Positions 1 to 9,930 of a stretch of DNA of 64,000 bases are shown here, one piece after another. The translations under genes were made by a program, and so were the position numbers. This stretch comes from Sarcophilus harrisii (Eukaryota > Chordata > Mammalia > Dasyuromorphia > Dasyuridae). The stretch covers positions 429,067,669 through 429,131,668 of the forward strand of contig NC_045429.1 in NCBI RefSeq assembly GCF_902635505.1, given 5' to 3'. The notes under the pieces were generated by a model. It ran no database searches and was not told the origin of the DNA. It saw nothing but the letters and a program-made list of their open reading frames with translations. Within the stretch, counting starts at the first letter, position 1. Every line of letters starts with the position of its first letter.

Positions 1-292
1 TTTTCTACATTGACCCTTGCAATGCCTTCTGTTATTTTGCTGCGCAAGAAAAATAGGATCAAGAAGAAAAAAAAAGTCTGAGAAAGAAAACAAAATCCAA
101 GCAAACAACAGGAAGAGTGAAAATGTTATGTTGTGAGCCACACTCAGTCCCCATAGGCCTCTTTCGGGGTATAGATGGTTCTCTTCATCACAAGATCATT
201 AAGATCATTGGAAATGATTTGAATCATCTCATTGTTGAAAAGTCAGGTCCATCAGAATTTATCGTCCTATAGTCTTGTTGCCATGGATAATG
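1..292 (-). mobile_element. L1 3'-end fragment (marsupial L1)
   Basis: This stretch matches, in the same order, other L1 3' ends in the window (12703-13090, 30060-30545): a run of A/G-rich sequence, then segments reading as 'cattcagtcccca', 'catcacaagatcatt' and 'catctcattgttgaaaa'. The element reads on the minus strand and is cut by the window edge. It lies in an upstream intron of NLE1. Confidence 0.65.
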
Positions 293-1029
293 ATCTCTGG
301 GTTTTTTTTTTAAATCTTAAAAAAATTTACTATTTCAGTATAATCCATTTCCTTTGTAATAGTGTGTTTCATTTTATACAGTTAAAAACATGAAACTGAT
401 AAGTGGTCCGAGGGTCTTAAACCTTGCATTAGAGAGACATAAAGTTTATATGGGATGATTCTTGACCTCAGGGAATTTACAATCTAATTGAGGAAGAAGA
501 AGGTGGCAGAAGAGACCTGAGTTCCTATTTGTTTATTTTTATGTAAGTGGGAGGACTCTTTGAGACCAGCCTCCTCAGAGGACCAATGATAGAGCATCAG
601 GTCCAAGGTCCAGCAAGGAGGCATCTATTTGGATTTGATTTAGGCAGACACTTGTATTGCTTGGCTATGTTTTTTGATTATAAGGTGGTGGTTGTTGCTG
701 TTTTTGCTTTTTTAGGAAATGAGGTATCTTGAAGAGAGTGAAAATAAGTGCTTGTTAATTGGGAGGGGGGAAGAATTTTTTAAAAAGATTTATTTTTATA
801 TTTATTTTTAGTTCCAAATTCTCACTCTCTCCACCCATTGAAAAGGCAAGAAATACATTTTACCCATTGTGTATATGATGTCCACATGAACCCTGTTGAA
901 AGGTCTCTTCATATTGTATAATCAGATATAGAGCTAGAAAGAACTGGAGAAGCCTTCTGGGGCACTTCATCCCTGCCAATCCCAAAACACTCCTCTGCCC
1001 CTTAATAAGGATCAGGTACAAGCAATGTG
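293..1029. other. NLE1 upstream intron, old repeat debris
   Basis: No coding exon is visible. Positions 300-420 resemble a dispersed mammalian repeat also seen at 18170-18345 ('ctatttcagtataatccat' type sequence). Positions 780-900 look like another L1 3'-end remnant. The rest is unassigned. The small open frame at 547-732 has no recognisable similarity and is not called. Confidence 0.4.
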
Positions 1030-1520
1030 TGAAGGCAATCTTGAAGCAAACTGGGTATTCTAAGAGGTAGAGGTGAGGGGAGAGAGTGTTCCAGACATGA
1101 GGGACAGCCTATACAAAGTCATGGTGACTAGACATGGAATATGGTGTATGAGAACCAGTAAGAAGGCCCCTTTGGCTGAATTGTAAGATATATGAAAGGG
1201 AGTAATTATCCTAGAAAGGAAGGTTGGAGTCAGGTTGGATGAAAAGCTTTTAGGGACTCAACAGGTTTATATTTGATCGTGGTGGTCATGGGGAGCTATT
1301 GAAATTCAGTGAAGTAGGAGGGATGATGTGGCCAGACCTGGACTAGAAAATTCACTCAGGTATTGTATGGAGATTAAATTGGAATAAGTGCAGAAAATGG
1401 TAAGGAAGCCCCTGCAATGGTCAAGGGCTGAGTGTGTAGAGAGAAGGGCTGCCTGTGGGTTGGGATGTTCAAAATGTCCAGGGGAGAGTTGGTGGTGTGG
1501 GTCTGAAAGGCAGGAGGACT
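1030..1520 (-). mobile_element. LINE-2 relic, antisense on +
   Basis: The + strand carries the antisense of a LINE-2 3' region: 'ttccagacatgagggacagc', then 'gggagctattgaaattca', then 'gtggccagacctg' and 'cctgcaatggtcaagg'. The same ordered phrases recur at 44465-45230, 47632-48520 and 50575-51700. The copy is old and without coding capacity. Confidence 0.6.
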
Positions 1521-1975
1521 CAAAGTAAAAATATGAAGACACCGTCTTTCGACAGGGTTCATGTAGACATTATATGCATAAGGGATATGGTATTTCCTGC
1601 CTTTGAGAGAGGGAGAGAATTTGGAAACTAAAAAAGGACTGGGGCTGGATCTGTAGATCTGGGAGTTAGTCCATGGGAAGGGATGGATGAGAGTGTGAAG
1701 AGAAAAGAAAAACTGGCCGGGCGGGTCACCCACTTTGGGGGCAGGGGAAGGGACTTCTGACACCGGGAAGCAGCACGGCCTTTCCCACTGGAATCAGGGT
1801 GCTGCCCCCCACTCCTCCGGCAGAATGCCCTTCATGTGGTCTTGCTGGCAGAGAGTGGGCCCAAGGAAGCCAGTCACAGAATGATCATCTGGTCCCCTGG
1901 TCAGGGAGCCTCCACTGAGAAGGGGCCATCACTTGTTCTTTGATAAGCGTTCGCTTCATTCCTCTTCCTCTCCAG
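1521..1975 (+). other. NLE1: NLE1 intron before first visible exon
   Basis: Unassigned intronic sequence leading to a normal pyrimidine-rich splice acceptor (ccagGAG) at 1972-1976. No CpG island and no open frame encoding the start of NLE1 is present, so the promoter and the first 54 codons must lie upstream of the window. Confidence 0.6.
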
Positions 1976-2193
1976 GAGGATCCCCTACCCTTGGCCTTTT
2001 ATGTCCATGATTCAGAGATCATCACCTCCCTGGAAAAGACGCTCGAGTCCAAGTCGGTGGAGACTGAGAAAGTCCTCGACATCATTTACCAGCCACAAGC
2101 CGTGTTCCGGGTCCGAGCCATCACCCGCTGCACCAGCTCCCTCGAGGGTCACTCTGAGGCTGTCATCTCTGTGGCCTTCAGCCCCACGGGGAA
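1976..2193 (+). CDS. NLE1: NLE1 coding exon, residues 55-127
   Basis: Acceptor ccag|GAG; donor AA|gtaagg. It begins EDPLPLAFYVHDSEI and ends SVAFSPTGK, so it carries the last part of the ubiquitin-like (NLE) domain and the first WD blade start (SLEGHSEAVISVAFSP). The acidic residue that contacts the Rea1/MDN1 MIDAS in yeast Rsa4 is expected in the ETEK segment. Ends in phase 2. Confidence 0.96.
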
Positions 2194-5100
2194 GTAAGGA
2201 GGGAGCCGGGCTTGGAGTGTCTGGGGCTTGGTGAAAGGGTGGGACTGTCTCAGAATCTGTCCAGATCCTCCTCATCCCAGGGGAGGGAGGAGCTGAGTTT
2301 GAGCCATATTTCAAGGGTGTTCCCCTCCTACCCCCCAGCCAATGGGAAAGGTATTTGTTTCTGACTTGGCAGATAAATTATTTGTGTAACCCTTAAAAAA
2401 AAATCCAAACAGATCTAGGGGAATGCCCAATGAACCCCCAGCCTTTGGGACCCAAGGGACCCCCTTGTGTAAATGGCACTTAGGGGTGCTGTTCTGATTT
2501 CCCCCAGGTATCTGGCCAGTGGCTCCGGAGACACCACTGTGCGCTTCTGGGATCTCACCACAGAAACTCCCCACTTCACATCCAAGGGTCAGTATGGGGG
2601 CAGGTGAGCAGGGTGGACATGTGGCTCTCAAATCCTCCCTCCGGGGCAGGGCAGAATTGTCTATCAGAGGGTGCCCTGGGGGGATGGGGACTATCTGCTG
2701 TTCACAGTCTGGACTGCCTCCTGAGCAAATGAGAGATTGGGTGAGAGGGAGGATGGAGCCGGACCTCCTGTCCCTGCTCCTGGTGGGATGACTCGAAGCC
2801 CTCAGTCCAGTTTAGCCGGTGGAGGCTGGGTTGTGCATCTCCTGGTCCCTGGGGCCCTCCCTTGGTGACCCCTCTTCCCATCCCTTGGTTTCTTAGGTCA
2901 CAGACATTGGGTCCTCAGCATCGCCTGGTCTCCAGATGGCAAGAAACTGGCCTCAGGCTGCAAGAATGGCCAAGTAAGTGGCAACCTGGGGGACCAGCGG
3001 GGCAGTCTGGGCTCTGCTCTCCCAGGGAGCTGGGGGACTTCAGAAAAGGTCATGGAGGATAGGTGTAGGTTGTTATCTCTCATCCTGTTTTTGGAGGATG
3101 ATGGGTGGGTGGGTGGATGTGTATTGAGTGCTTGTCTTGCACTAAGTGCTGTGCTAAGCTCTGGAGGAGGGAGGCAGACACAGGAAGCGCGAGTTCTAGG
3201 AGTAAAAGACACAGTGCAGGAGGGGCTGCTCTGGGAAGCAGTGAAAGTAGTCTGGGCAGATAGCTGGGTAGCAGATCTGGGGTGACCTGAGTCCCTAGGC
3301 TGGCCCGGCCAAGGGAGATGGCGTTTACCAGTGAGACCAGCTTGTGCCACGGGCTGGAGGCCCAAAGATTAGTGGCTGAAGCTCTGCCTCTGATCCCGAG
3401 TATGGGCAGGGAACCAGTTCTGGGTGGGAGGAGGGACTGAGGGGAGGGCTCGGGGTGTAGGTGGGGGAGTTCTAAGGACTTCTTTTTCAGATTCTCCTGT
3501 GGGACCCAAATACGGGGAAGCAGCTGGGCAGGGCCCTGGCCGGACATAGCAAGTGGATCACAGGACTGAGCTGGGAGCCATTGCACACGTAAGCAGAAGT
3601 GGTGGTACCGTCTCAGTCCTACCAAAGAGAACGCAGGGTGGGGATAAGGAGGACAGGCTGGGAGTCGGCTCTGAACTACTCCATCCTTGGAGGCTCCTGC
3701 TCCAGGTGGAGGTCTGGGGAAGACAGGTGGGGGAGCTGAGTGCAGGGGGTCCGCTCCATGCAATGATGGGTGTCGCTAGAAGTCCCCAAAGGGCTTAACC
3801 AGAGGAAAACCCTTTGGGGGACCTTGACTATGCAAGGAATCAGGCAGGAATAGGAGGGGAGGAATGAAGAGGCCGGTGTTGTGTGTGCAGGAGGGTCAGG
3901 CAGGGATGGGGAGGGGAGGGGAGGCCGGTGTTGTGTGTGCAGGAGGATCAGGCGGGGATGGGGAGGGGAGGGGAGGCCGGTGTTGTGTCTGCAGGAGGGT
4001 CAGGTGGGGATGGGGAGGGGAGGGGAGGCCGGTGTTGTGTCTGCAGGACCACCGTATCTTTCTCCTCTCCCAGGAACCCCGAGTGCCGCTACGTGGCCAG
4101 TAGCTCCAAGGACGGCAGTGTCCGGGTCTGGGACACGACCATCGGCCGCTGTGACCGCATCCTCACCGGACACACCCAGTCGGTCACCTGCATCCGATGG
4201 GGAGGGGACGGCCTCCTCTACTCAGCCTCCCAAGACCGCACCATCAAAGTCTGGCGGGCTCATGATGTAAGGAGTTGTGAGAGCTTGGGCTGGGGGGGAA
4301 CCCGAGGGACCGCCTAGTCTAACCTTCCTCCATTTTACAGAAGAGAAACTGAGGCTCAGAGAGGTGGGGGAACCATAAGTATTGGGGGGGGAGCATTTTA
4401 ATCCTCCGACATCAGTCTTCCTCGTAGCTAAGTACGCAGGATGTGCATCTGTTGTCTTCCTGGGATCATACAGGACCGTGGTGGGTGGTAATCTGGGCCT
4501 GGACTCTGGCCTCCTTATCCTGAGTTGACCCTGGGCAAGTCACTTAACCATATTTACCTCAGTTTCCCCTTCTGTGAAATGAGCTGGAGAAGGAATGGCC
4601 AACCCCTCCACTTTTTTTTAACTAAACCCCCTAAATGGGATCACAGAATCCAACACAGCTGAACAAATTGTGATGCACCCCCTCTCCTCTCCTCCCCCCC
4701 GCCCACTGCCCCGACTCTTTTGTTAGCGATTTTGCGTGTTTTCTGACTCCCATTGCCCCACTCTTGCAGGGGGTGCTCTGCAGGACACTACAAGGGCACG
4801 CTCACTGGGTGAACACCATGGCCCTCAGCACCGACTACGTCCTTCGAACGGGCGCCTTTGAGCCGGCAGAGGCCTCAGTTAACCCCCAGGACGTTCAGGG
4901 CTCCTGTGAGTGAAGCAGCAGGTCCGGGGGAGCCAATAAGGTTAATGCAGCCCCAGGCTGTTCTCTAACTTCAGCCCTTTCCTAATCTCTTCTCTTTTCA
5001 CAGTGCAGGAGCTGAAAAAGAGGGCGCTGGACCGGTACAACCAAATTAGGGTGAGTGGGTGGCCGCCAAACCAGCCTGCATGTTACATGGTGGCTTTAGA

Positions 5101-8091
5101 AGCCCTTCCCTCCAGCTCCCCCTCCCAGGAAGCCCCCCTGATAAACTCCCGTCATGTTGTTCCTTCCTCTGACACTTAGAATAACAGAATCATAAAAAAA
5201 ATAAAATGGAGGAGTCTTAGAGCTTATTTTGTGGAGGAGTAAGCTGAGGCTGAGAACGGGGTAAACTCGGGTCCTCCTTTGCCAGTGCAGCCTTCTGCCT
5301 GTTTCCCTGTGGGTAGGGATTTAATTAATAGGAATGTAGATTTAGAATAGGAAGGAACGATAAACCGATCCACTTATTGAACAGAAGAGGGAACCGAGGT
5401 TACAGAGAGATTAGGGGCCTCACCCCACTGGTTATGATTCTAGGTCAGTCACTTCAGCTCCCCTGCCTCAGTTGTCTCATCTATAAAATGGATCACTTAG
5501 CTACCAGAGTTATGGGGCTCAGATGAGATAATCATTGTCAAGTTCTTAGCAAACCTCACAAGCTCTGTCTCTAAAGGGAAGTTGCCTGGGGTGGGCAGCT
5601 GGTGCCTGAGGCAAGATCCCACCTCGGACCCAAGCCCAGCCGGAGGGCACCTTGCTGGCCATTGGGGTCAGCCACCAAAGCCCAGAGAGGTTGTCCCCTG
5701 GCTCCATTGCAGTCCTGTACCTTCAGTGCAGGCTTTCTCAGGCCTTTGGCCCTGATTCTGAAGGCCTGTGCACAGTCCTGGGCATTCCCGACTCCTCCAG
5801 ACCGCCTCCAGACAGCGGAGTGGCAGCCGAACAGGTGTTGATGTCTGTTGCCCTTGACAACAGCATCTCCTCTGAGAGCCAGGCTCCGCTTGCCTGCCTC
5901 CTGAGCAGGGATGGAGCCTGACATGCTGTTTCCCCTCCAGGGTCTAGGGCCAGAGAGGTTGGTCTCGGGTTCCGATGACTTCACGCTGTTCCTATGGTCT
6001 CCTTCGGAGGACAAGAAGCCCCTGCAGCGCATGACAGGGCACCAGGCCCTCATCAATCAGGTGGTCTTCTCCCCTGACGCTCGCATCATCGCCAGCGCCT
6101 CCTTCGACAAGTCGGTCAAGTTGTGGGAAGGCAAAACTGGCAAGTGAGTCTGTGATGCGGGGGGTGAGGATGGGGGGGAGTGCGGGATGGTCCATGTAGG
6201 GAGTGTGGGATGGCCCTAGCTGGGAGGACTGTAGCCAGCTTTGGTCCTTCCCACTCAGAGCCTGGTGGAGTCCCTGCAAACCCTCAGTCCCTCATCTTTC
6301 AGACAAAGGGGTTTTCTCTGGGTCCTTCCATCTCCACCCCTGTGGTCTTTTAAGAGGAAACATAAGTGAGCTTTAGGACGCATGCATTGAAATGTTATTA
6401 GGCACTGAGAGCGAATTTGGACCAGGAGGCTGGTAGATGTCCCCGATATATGTTAGATTTGAAGACGTGAAAGAAGGGAAATCAGTGAGCAATCAATCAC
6501 TTATTAATCACCTACCATGTGCCCGAACAGTGCCCAGAGACCAAAGATGGGCTGAATTGGGTTGCCCCCATTGTGTTCAGGTATAGCCATCTCTGCTCAG
6601 CCTCTGGGCTCTCTCCGCCTACCCTCCCCCCCCTTATTCAGCGCTACTCTACCTGTTCCCAGAATTGGGTCCAAAGAATCGTAGGAAGAAAATTTTAGAA
6701 CTAGAAGGAACCGTGGAGTTCTTCCAAATAACTCGCTCCCTTGTTTTACAAGTGAAGAAACTGGAGTCCCAAGTGTCGGGCAGGATTTTGATCCCACATC
6801 CCTGGACTCCAAGGATGGTGCTCTTTCACCATTAATCCTGACTTCAGTGTCCTGAAGGCTAATGAGGAAAGATGTCCTTTAAGGTTTAAGAAGGAGGAGA
6901 AGAGAAGATTCTAAATAGAAGAGAATACCTTGCAGAAAGGAGAGGAAAAATTGAATTAAAAGGTTAAAGTTTTGAATGGTAACAAAATAGGAAATTAGAG
7001 GAATATGGTAGAGGAGCTTAGAAGCTGGGCAGGAGAGCACATTCGGCTCTTGAGCAAGGGAGGAACCGCTGGCCTCTGTCCCAGGTATCTGGCGTCCCTC
7101 CGAGGCCATGTGGCAGCCGTGTACCAGATCGCCTGGTCCGCAGACAGCCGGCTCCTGGTGAGCGGGAGCAGCGATAGCACACTCAAGGTGTGGGACGTGA
7201 AGACACGGAAGCTGGCTGTGGACCTCCCTGGTCACGCCGATGAGGTAACCTCACCCCACGGTCCAGAGGGAGAGAAGGAGGGAGGGAGAAAAGAAAGGAG
7301 GGAAGGAAGAAGGAAAGGGGGAGACTCCGAGGGAGAAAGGAAAGGAGGAAGGGAGGAAAAAAGGGAAGGAGTGAGGGAGAAGGAAAGAGAAAGGAAGAAA
7401 GGAAAAGAAAGAAGGAGGGGGAATAGAAATGGCAGGAAGGAGGGAGGGAGGAGGAGAAAAGAGGTGGCAGGAGCACGCTGCTGCTGCTGCTGCTTCTGTG
7501 TCACTTGGCTTGGCTTTGATGGGATCACCTTGCTCTGGTTCAGGTGTTTGCTGTAGACTGGAGTCCGGACGGCCAGCGGGTGGCAAGTGGGGGCAAAGAC
7601 AAATGTCTCCGCATGTGAGTCTGGGCACTGACTTAGCCGGGCACTCGGGGGTCCATGCCACGGCTACCCACTATTTCCCTCCATGTGCCCTCTAGGCAGG
7701 GGATTCTGGGTTCCCTCAGCTCTCAGCATTTCTGAATCTCTTCTTAAGTAGAAAACTGATCCGAGATCTTTGAAGTGGCAGCTGGGGATTGGGGTGGAGG
7801 AACGGGAACACGGTTTGAATCCTCCTTCCTTAGACACTTCCCAAGCCAAACCCCTTACCTCTGTATAGCTCAGCTTCCTCATCTGTAAAATGGAGGATCT
7901 GATTTAGCTTCTGTGGCCCTGTGATCGGGAGGCGGGAGGGAGTGAAGGTTGAGCTGGCTGTCCAGCGCAGTGGGAAGGTCCTGCTGGAGGGTCACATCCC
8001 TGAACCCCGAGGGTGTGGGGGGCGCTGGGTCCCCTCTCTGGCTGAGCCCTCTGACCTGATGCCGCCTTTTGTCCACAGATGGAGGAGGTGA
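1976..8091 (+). CDS. NLE1: NLE1, Notchless homologue 1 (5' end outside window)
   Basis: Eleven exons join in frame into 431 codons plus stop, equivalent to residues 55-485 of the 485-residue human protein; the first 54 codons are upstream. NLE1 is a nuclear/nucleolar assembly factor of the 60S ribosomal subunit. Its N-terminal ubiquitin-like domain is held by the MIDAS domain of the AAA-ATPase MDN1 (Rea1), and its eight-bladed WD40 propeller docks on the pre-60S particle. It was first named as a modulator of Notch. The window encodes the end of the ubiquitin-like domain (ETEKVLDIIYQPQ) and the whole propeller, with WD-type dipeptides in FWDL, LWDP, VWDT, VWRA, LWSP, LWEG, VWDV and a final IWRR. 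All junctions follow GT-AG, and no frameshift or stop is seen. It is convergent with FNDC8. Identity is very secure; only the missing 5' end limits the model. Confidence 0.97.
2508..2587 (+). CDS. NLE1: NLE1 coding exon, residues 127-154
   Basis: Acceptor cccccag|G, donor AAGG|gtcagt. Encodes YLASGSGDTTVRFWDL and the TETPHFTSKG linker, completing blade 1 with its WD dipeptide. The joint restores Lys-Tyr across the intron. Confidence 0.95.
2897..2973 (+). CDS. NLE1: NLE1 coding exon, residues 154-179
   Basis: Acceptor ttcttag|GT, donor CAA|gtaagt. Encodes HRHWVLSIAWSPDGKKLASG and CKNGQ, the GH-to-S/A portion of blade 2. Ends on a codon boundary. Confidence 0.95.
3491..3588 (+). CDS. NLE1: NLE1 coding exon, residues 180-212
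   Basis: Acceptor ctttttcag|ATT, donor CAC AC|gtaagc. Encodes ILLWDPNTGKQLGRALAGHS and KWITGLSWEPLHT, finishing blade 2 (LWDP) and starting blade 3. The donor is followed by an unusual intron containing a 52-bp minisatellite. Confidence 0.95.
3870..4048 (+). repeat. 52-bp minisatellite before NLE1 exon
   Basis: Copies of a G-rich unit beginning 'aggccggtgttgtgt' start at 3870, 3922, 3974 and 4026, an exact 52-base period. The last copy is partial and runs into the genuine acceptor region of the exon at 4074. Each unit contains a 'tgcag|ga' sequence that resembles a weak splice acceptor. Confidence 0.9.
4074..4266 (+). CDS. NLE1: NLE1 coding exon, residues 212-276
   Basis: Acceptor ctcccag|G, donor CAT GAT|gtaagg. 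Encodes NPECRYVASSSKDGSVRVWD, then GHTQSVTCIRWGGDGLLYSA and SQDRTIKVWRAHD, which is the end of blade 3 and all of blade 4. Largest single repeat-bearing exon after 1976-2193 and 5941-6143. Confidence 0.96.
4320..4375 (-). mobile_element. MIR fragment
   Basis: Short antisense MIR core ('ccattttacagaagagaaac', then 'tgaggctcagagagg') in an NLE1 intron. Confidence 0.6.
4495..4690 (+). mobile_element. tRNA-derived SINE with RTE-like tail (MAR1 type)
   Basis: Reads 'gaccctgggcaagtcactta', 'ctcagtttcccc', 'gctggagaaggaatggc', then 'aaatgggatcacagaatcc'. The tail after 'ctggagaag' is the RTE/BovB-related 3' end typical of marsupial tRNA-RTE SINEs. It lies in an NLE1 intron. Confidence 0.65.
4770..4905 (+). 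CDS. NLE1: NLE1 coding exon, residues 277-322
   Basis: Acceptor cttgcag|GGG, donor TCC T|gtgagt. Encodes GVLCRTLQGHAHWVNTMALS, TDYVLRTGAFEPAEASVNPQ and DVQGS. This is blade 5 plus the acidic inter-blade insertion characteristic of NLE1. Confidence 0.95.
5004..5050 (+). CDS. NLE1: NLE1 coding exon, residues 322-337 (47 nt)
   Basis: A very small exon: acceptor tttcacag|TG, donor ATT AGG|gtgagt. Encodes LQELKKRALDRYNQIR, a charged helix in the blade 5-6 linker of NLE1 orthologues. Confidence 0.94.
5370..5560 (+). mobile_element. MIR fragments
   Basis: Decayed MIR-type sequence: 'gagggaaccgaggttacaga' and, in opposite orientation, 'gcctcagttgtctcatctat' followed by 'agatgagataatcattgtca'. Intronic in NLE1. 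The following 5570-5930 is unassigned GC-richer intron. Confidence 0.5.
5941..6143 (+). CDS. NLE1: NLE1 coding exon, residues 338-405
   Basis: Acceptor cccctccag|GGT, donor GGC AA|gtgagt. Encodes GLGPERLVSGSDDFTLFLWS, then GHQALINQVVFSPDARIIAS and ASFDKSVKLWEGKTGK, covering blades 6 and 7. Reading frame is uninterrupted. Confidence 0.96.
6480..6830 (-). mobile_element. MIR/L2 fragments in NLE1 intron
   Basis: 'cacctaccatgtgcccgaac' at 6509 and a decayed antisense MIR ('ttttacaagtgaagaaac' at 6742) mark old SINE/LINE-2 remnants. Surrounding intron 6144-7084 has no other recognised element. Confidence 0.45.
7085..7244 (+). CDS. NLE1: NLE1 coding exon, residues 405-458
   Basis: Acceptor gtcccag|G, donor GAT GAG|gtaacc. 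Encodes YLASLRGHVAAVYQIAWSAD, SRLLVSGSSDSTLKVWDVKT and RKLAVDLPGHADE, which is most of blade 8 and the start of the closing blade. Confidence 0.96.
7255..7470 (+). repeat. Polypurine (GGAA/GGGA) tract
   Basis: About 200 bases are almost entirely A and G, starting directly after an NLE1 donor and ending about 70 bases before the next acceptor. A (CTG)5 run follows at 7478-7492. Open frames on either strand here are simple-sequence artefacts (Lys/Arg/Glu/Gly on +, Ser/Pro/Leu/Phe on -). Confidence 0.9.
7544..7614 (+). CDS. NLE1: NLE1 coding exon, residues 459-482
   Basis: Acceptor ggttcag|GTG, donor CGC AT|gtgagt. Encodes VFAVDWSPDGQRVASGGKDK and CLRI. Blade closure with the conserved GGKDK turn. 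Confidence 0.95.
7830..7925 (+). mobile_element. MIR fragment
   Basis: 'agcttcctcatctgtaaaat' marks a MIR core in sense orientation in the last NLE1 intron. Confidence 0.55.
8079..8091 (+). CDS. NLE1: NLE1 terminal coding exon, 13 nt
   Basis: Acceptor gtccacag|A. The A completes ATA (Ile), then TGG AGG AGG TGA gives the universal IWRR C-terminus of NLE1. Only 13 coding bases lie in this exon; the rest is 3' UTR. The match of the C-terminus to other NLE1 proteins makes the assignment firm. Confidence 0.95.
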
Positions 8092-8410
8092 GGTCCTGGG
8101 CCCTTCTCCCACGCTTCTCTCACCCTGGGAATCCGCGGCTGTGTCCACCTCCGCTGGCCAGATTAGGGGCTGCGGGCCAGATGGGCCCTCTCAGTCCATG
8201 GCCTGGGACCAAAAGGTGGTGAAGGCGGGTGATGCTGATGGGGACGGGCCCAGCAAGGCCGTGAGTGACAGCGGGCAGCGCCCATGGCCTCCGAGCTGCT
8301 GGAGCCGGGGAGGAGCCAGATGGGCCTCCGCACCTGGAGCGAATGGCCACCTCCTACAGAGTCAGATGTCGCTTTATGCCAAATAAATAAGTTATTTTTC
8401 TGTGGTTTTT
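8092..8410 (+). other. NLE1: NLE1 3' UTR
   Basis: Sequence between the stop codon and the poly(A) site implied by the signal at 8382-8387. GC-rich, no repeat recognised. Confidence 0.65.
8382..8387 (+). terminator. NLE1: NLE1 polyadenylation signal AATAAA
   Basis: Canonical AATAAA 291 bases after the stop, followed by the T/GT-rich stretch 'ttatttttctgtggttttta' at 8392-8411. Confidence 0.75.
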
Positions 8411-9849
8411 ATTGTCATCAAATCCCCTGCTGGTCCTCCTGCCGAGCCTCCTCCCTCCCTTTGGCCAAAGCTACAGCAGTATAGTCTCATTCAGGAAGTC
8501 CTGCCCTTCACAGTCTGTCGGCTTTGACTGTTTCCTGAGCATCGTGGCCTCTCTTCTTCCTCTTTCCTTTGTTCTTTGGCCAGCCCGACCAACCTTTCTG
8601 TTGCTCCTCACCCTGTCATTCCGCACCTCTGTGCCTTTGCCCGGGCTGTGCTGACACCCGGAATGCCCTCTTCCTCACTTCTCCCTTTTAGAGTCCCCAG
8701 TTTGTTTCAAAACTCTTTTCGGGTGCTCCCCACCCCCACTTCTAGACCTAGATCTGAGAAGAGACCAGAGACATCATTCTGCTCCCCCACTTTATATCAC
8801 AAATAAATAAAAACAAGAGGTTAGTGTTGGTGGTAACCTAGCATTTGAGGTTTGCAAAAGTATCTCTCAAATCCCTTTATCACTACCTTCCCCTCCCACC
8901 ACACAAAAAGTGTTTGACTTTTTAAAAATGGACTTTGTATCTAAGTTGAATATCTTTTATCTCCTTAAATAGAATGGGAACTCCATAAAGGAGAGGTATA
9001 ATTTTTTGTCATTTAATGCCTCAGGACTTGACAAGTAATAGATTGATAAATGCTTGTTGACTGATTTCCTTTCCCAGTCCTGCGCAAAACAGAAATAAAA
9101 GCCCACCAGTGTTTTAAAGGACAGACAGGAACCAAAAGGAACTTAGTGTTTCTCTGACACCCCCCTTTTCCCCATTCACCCTTATAAGAGCCTGGGGCAG
9201 GATTTGAATTTGGGTGTTCCTGACTTTACCTCTCTATCCACTGGACCATCCCAGAGGGTTTGGACACCTGCTGGCTTCTAATTCTTCTGGCTCTACTCCT
9301 CTGATAATTATCTCCCCAAACAATAATGCTTCAGTGTAGACAATAAAATGCTTCATTATCTACTTGCCACAACCCTCTCTCAGGACTCTAAGGCAAGGGA
9401 AATATGCCCACATTGCTCTTCCAGATAGTCTTGTGCCCTGGTGAAGGAAGTTTAGGGACCTCATGCGGGTCCTTTTTGAATTACAAAGTCACCCCCAAGT
9501 GAGTTATCTTGGGAAACTCTAGTCTAAACTGTCCCCCCTTGCCAGTCCCCTTTCCACTTAAACTGTGATAATTAAATCTTAAAAACTGCACTAAGACTGA
9601 GGATTGCTCTTTGTGTATATCTTTTATTATTATTTGCGTCTCTTAGCATAGTTCCTTCAGAGCACAATAGGTATTTTTTTTAATGCCTTTAAAAATAACC
9701 TTCTTAAAAAATTGAATTATCTCTTTGGAAGGAAGTCTAGAATCCATGAGTCTTGATCCAGATATTCTTGCTGCCTGGAGCCATAAGAGAGATCCCCATG
9801 GGGCTGACATGAAAAAACCTGAATCTGAATACCTGACAGTTGTCACCTC
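8411..9849. other. NLE1-FNDC8 intergenic, mostly unassigned
   Basis: Downstream flank of NLE1. A second AATAAATAAA occurs at 8802. A LINE-2 3' end ('tgataaatgcttgttgactg') is seen at 9044-9063. The rest to 9849 shows no gene and no repeat I can name with confidence. Confidence 0.5.
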
Positions 9850-9930
9850 AAATGGTTGGATCTGTTCACAGTTCCACCAACGATGTATCTGTCCCAGTTT
9901 TCCCACCACCTCCAATATTCATCATTGTCA
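9850..9930 (-). mobile_element. L1 fragment
   Basis: 'cacagttccaccaacgatg', 'cccagttttcccaccacct' is the antisense of the L1 region just 5' of its truncation points elsewhere in the window (compare 53190-53208). Confidence 0.5.

Noticed and set aside
1-1975. Search for the NLE1 promoter and first exon
   Set aside because: No CpG island and no sequence encoding the NLE1 N-terminus is present; these must be upstream of the window.
3883-4317. A 144-residue frame with repeated glycine-rich units ahead of an NLE1 exon
   Set aside because: The repeated part is the 52-bp minisatellite in the intron; the coding part starts at 4074 after the acceptor.
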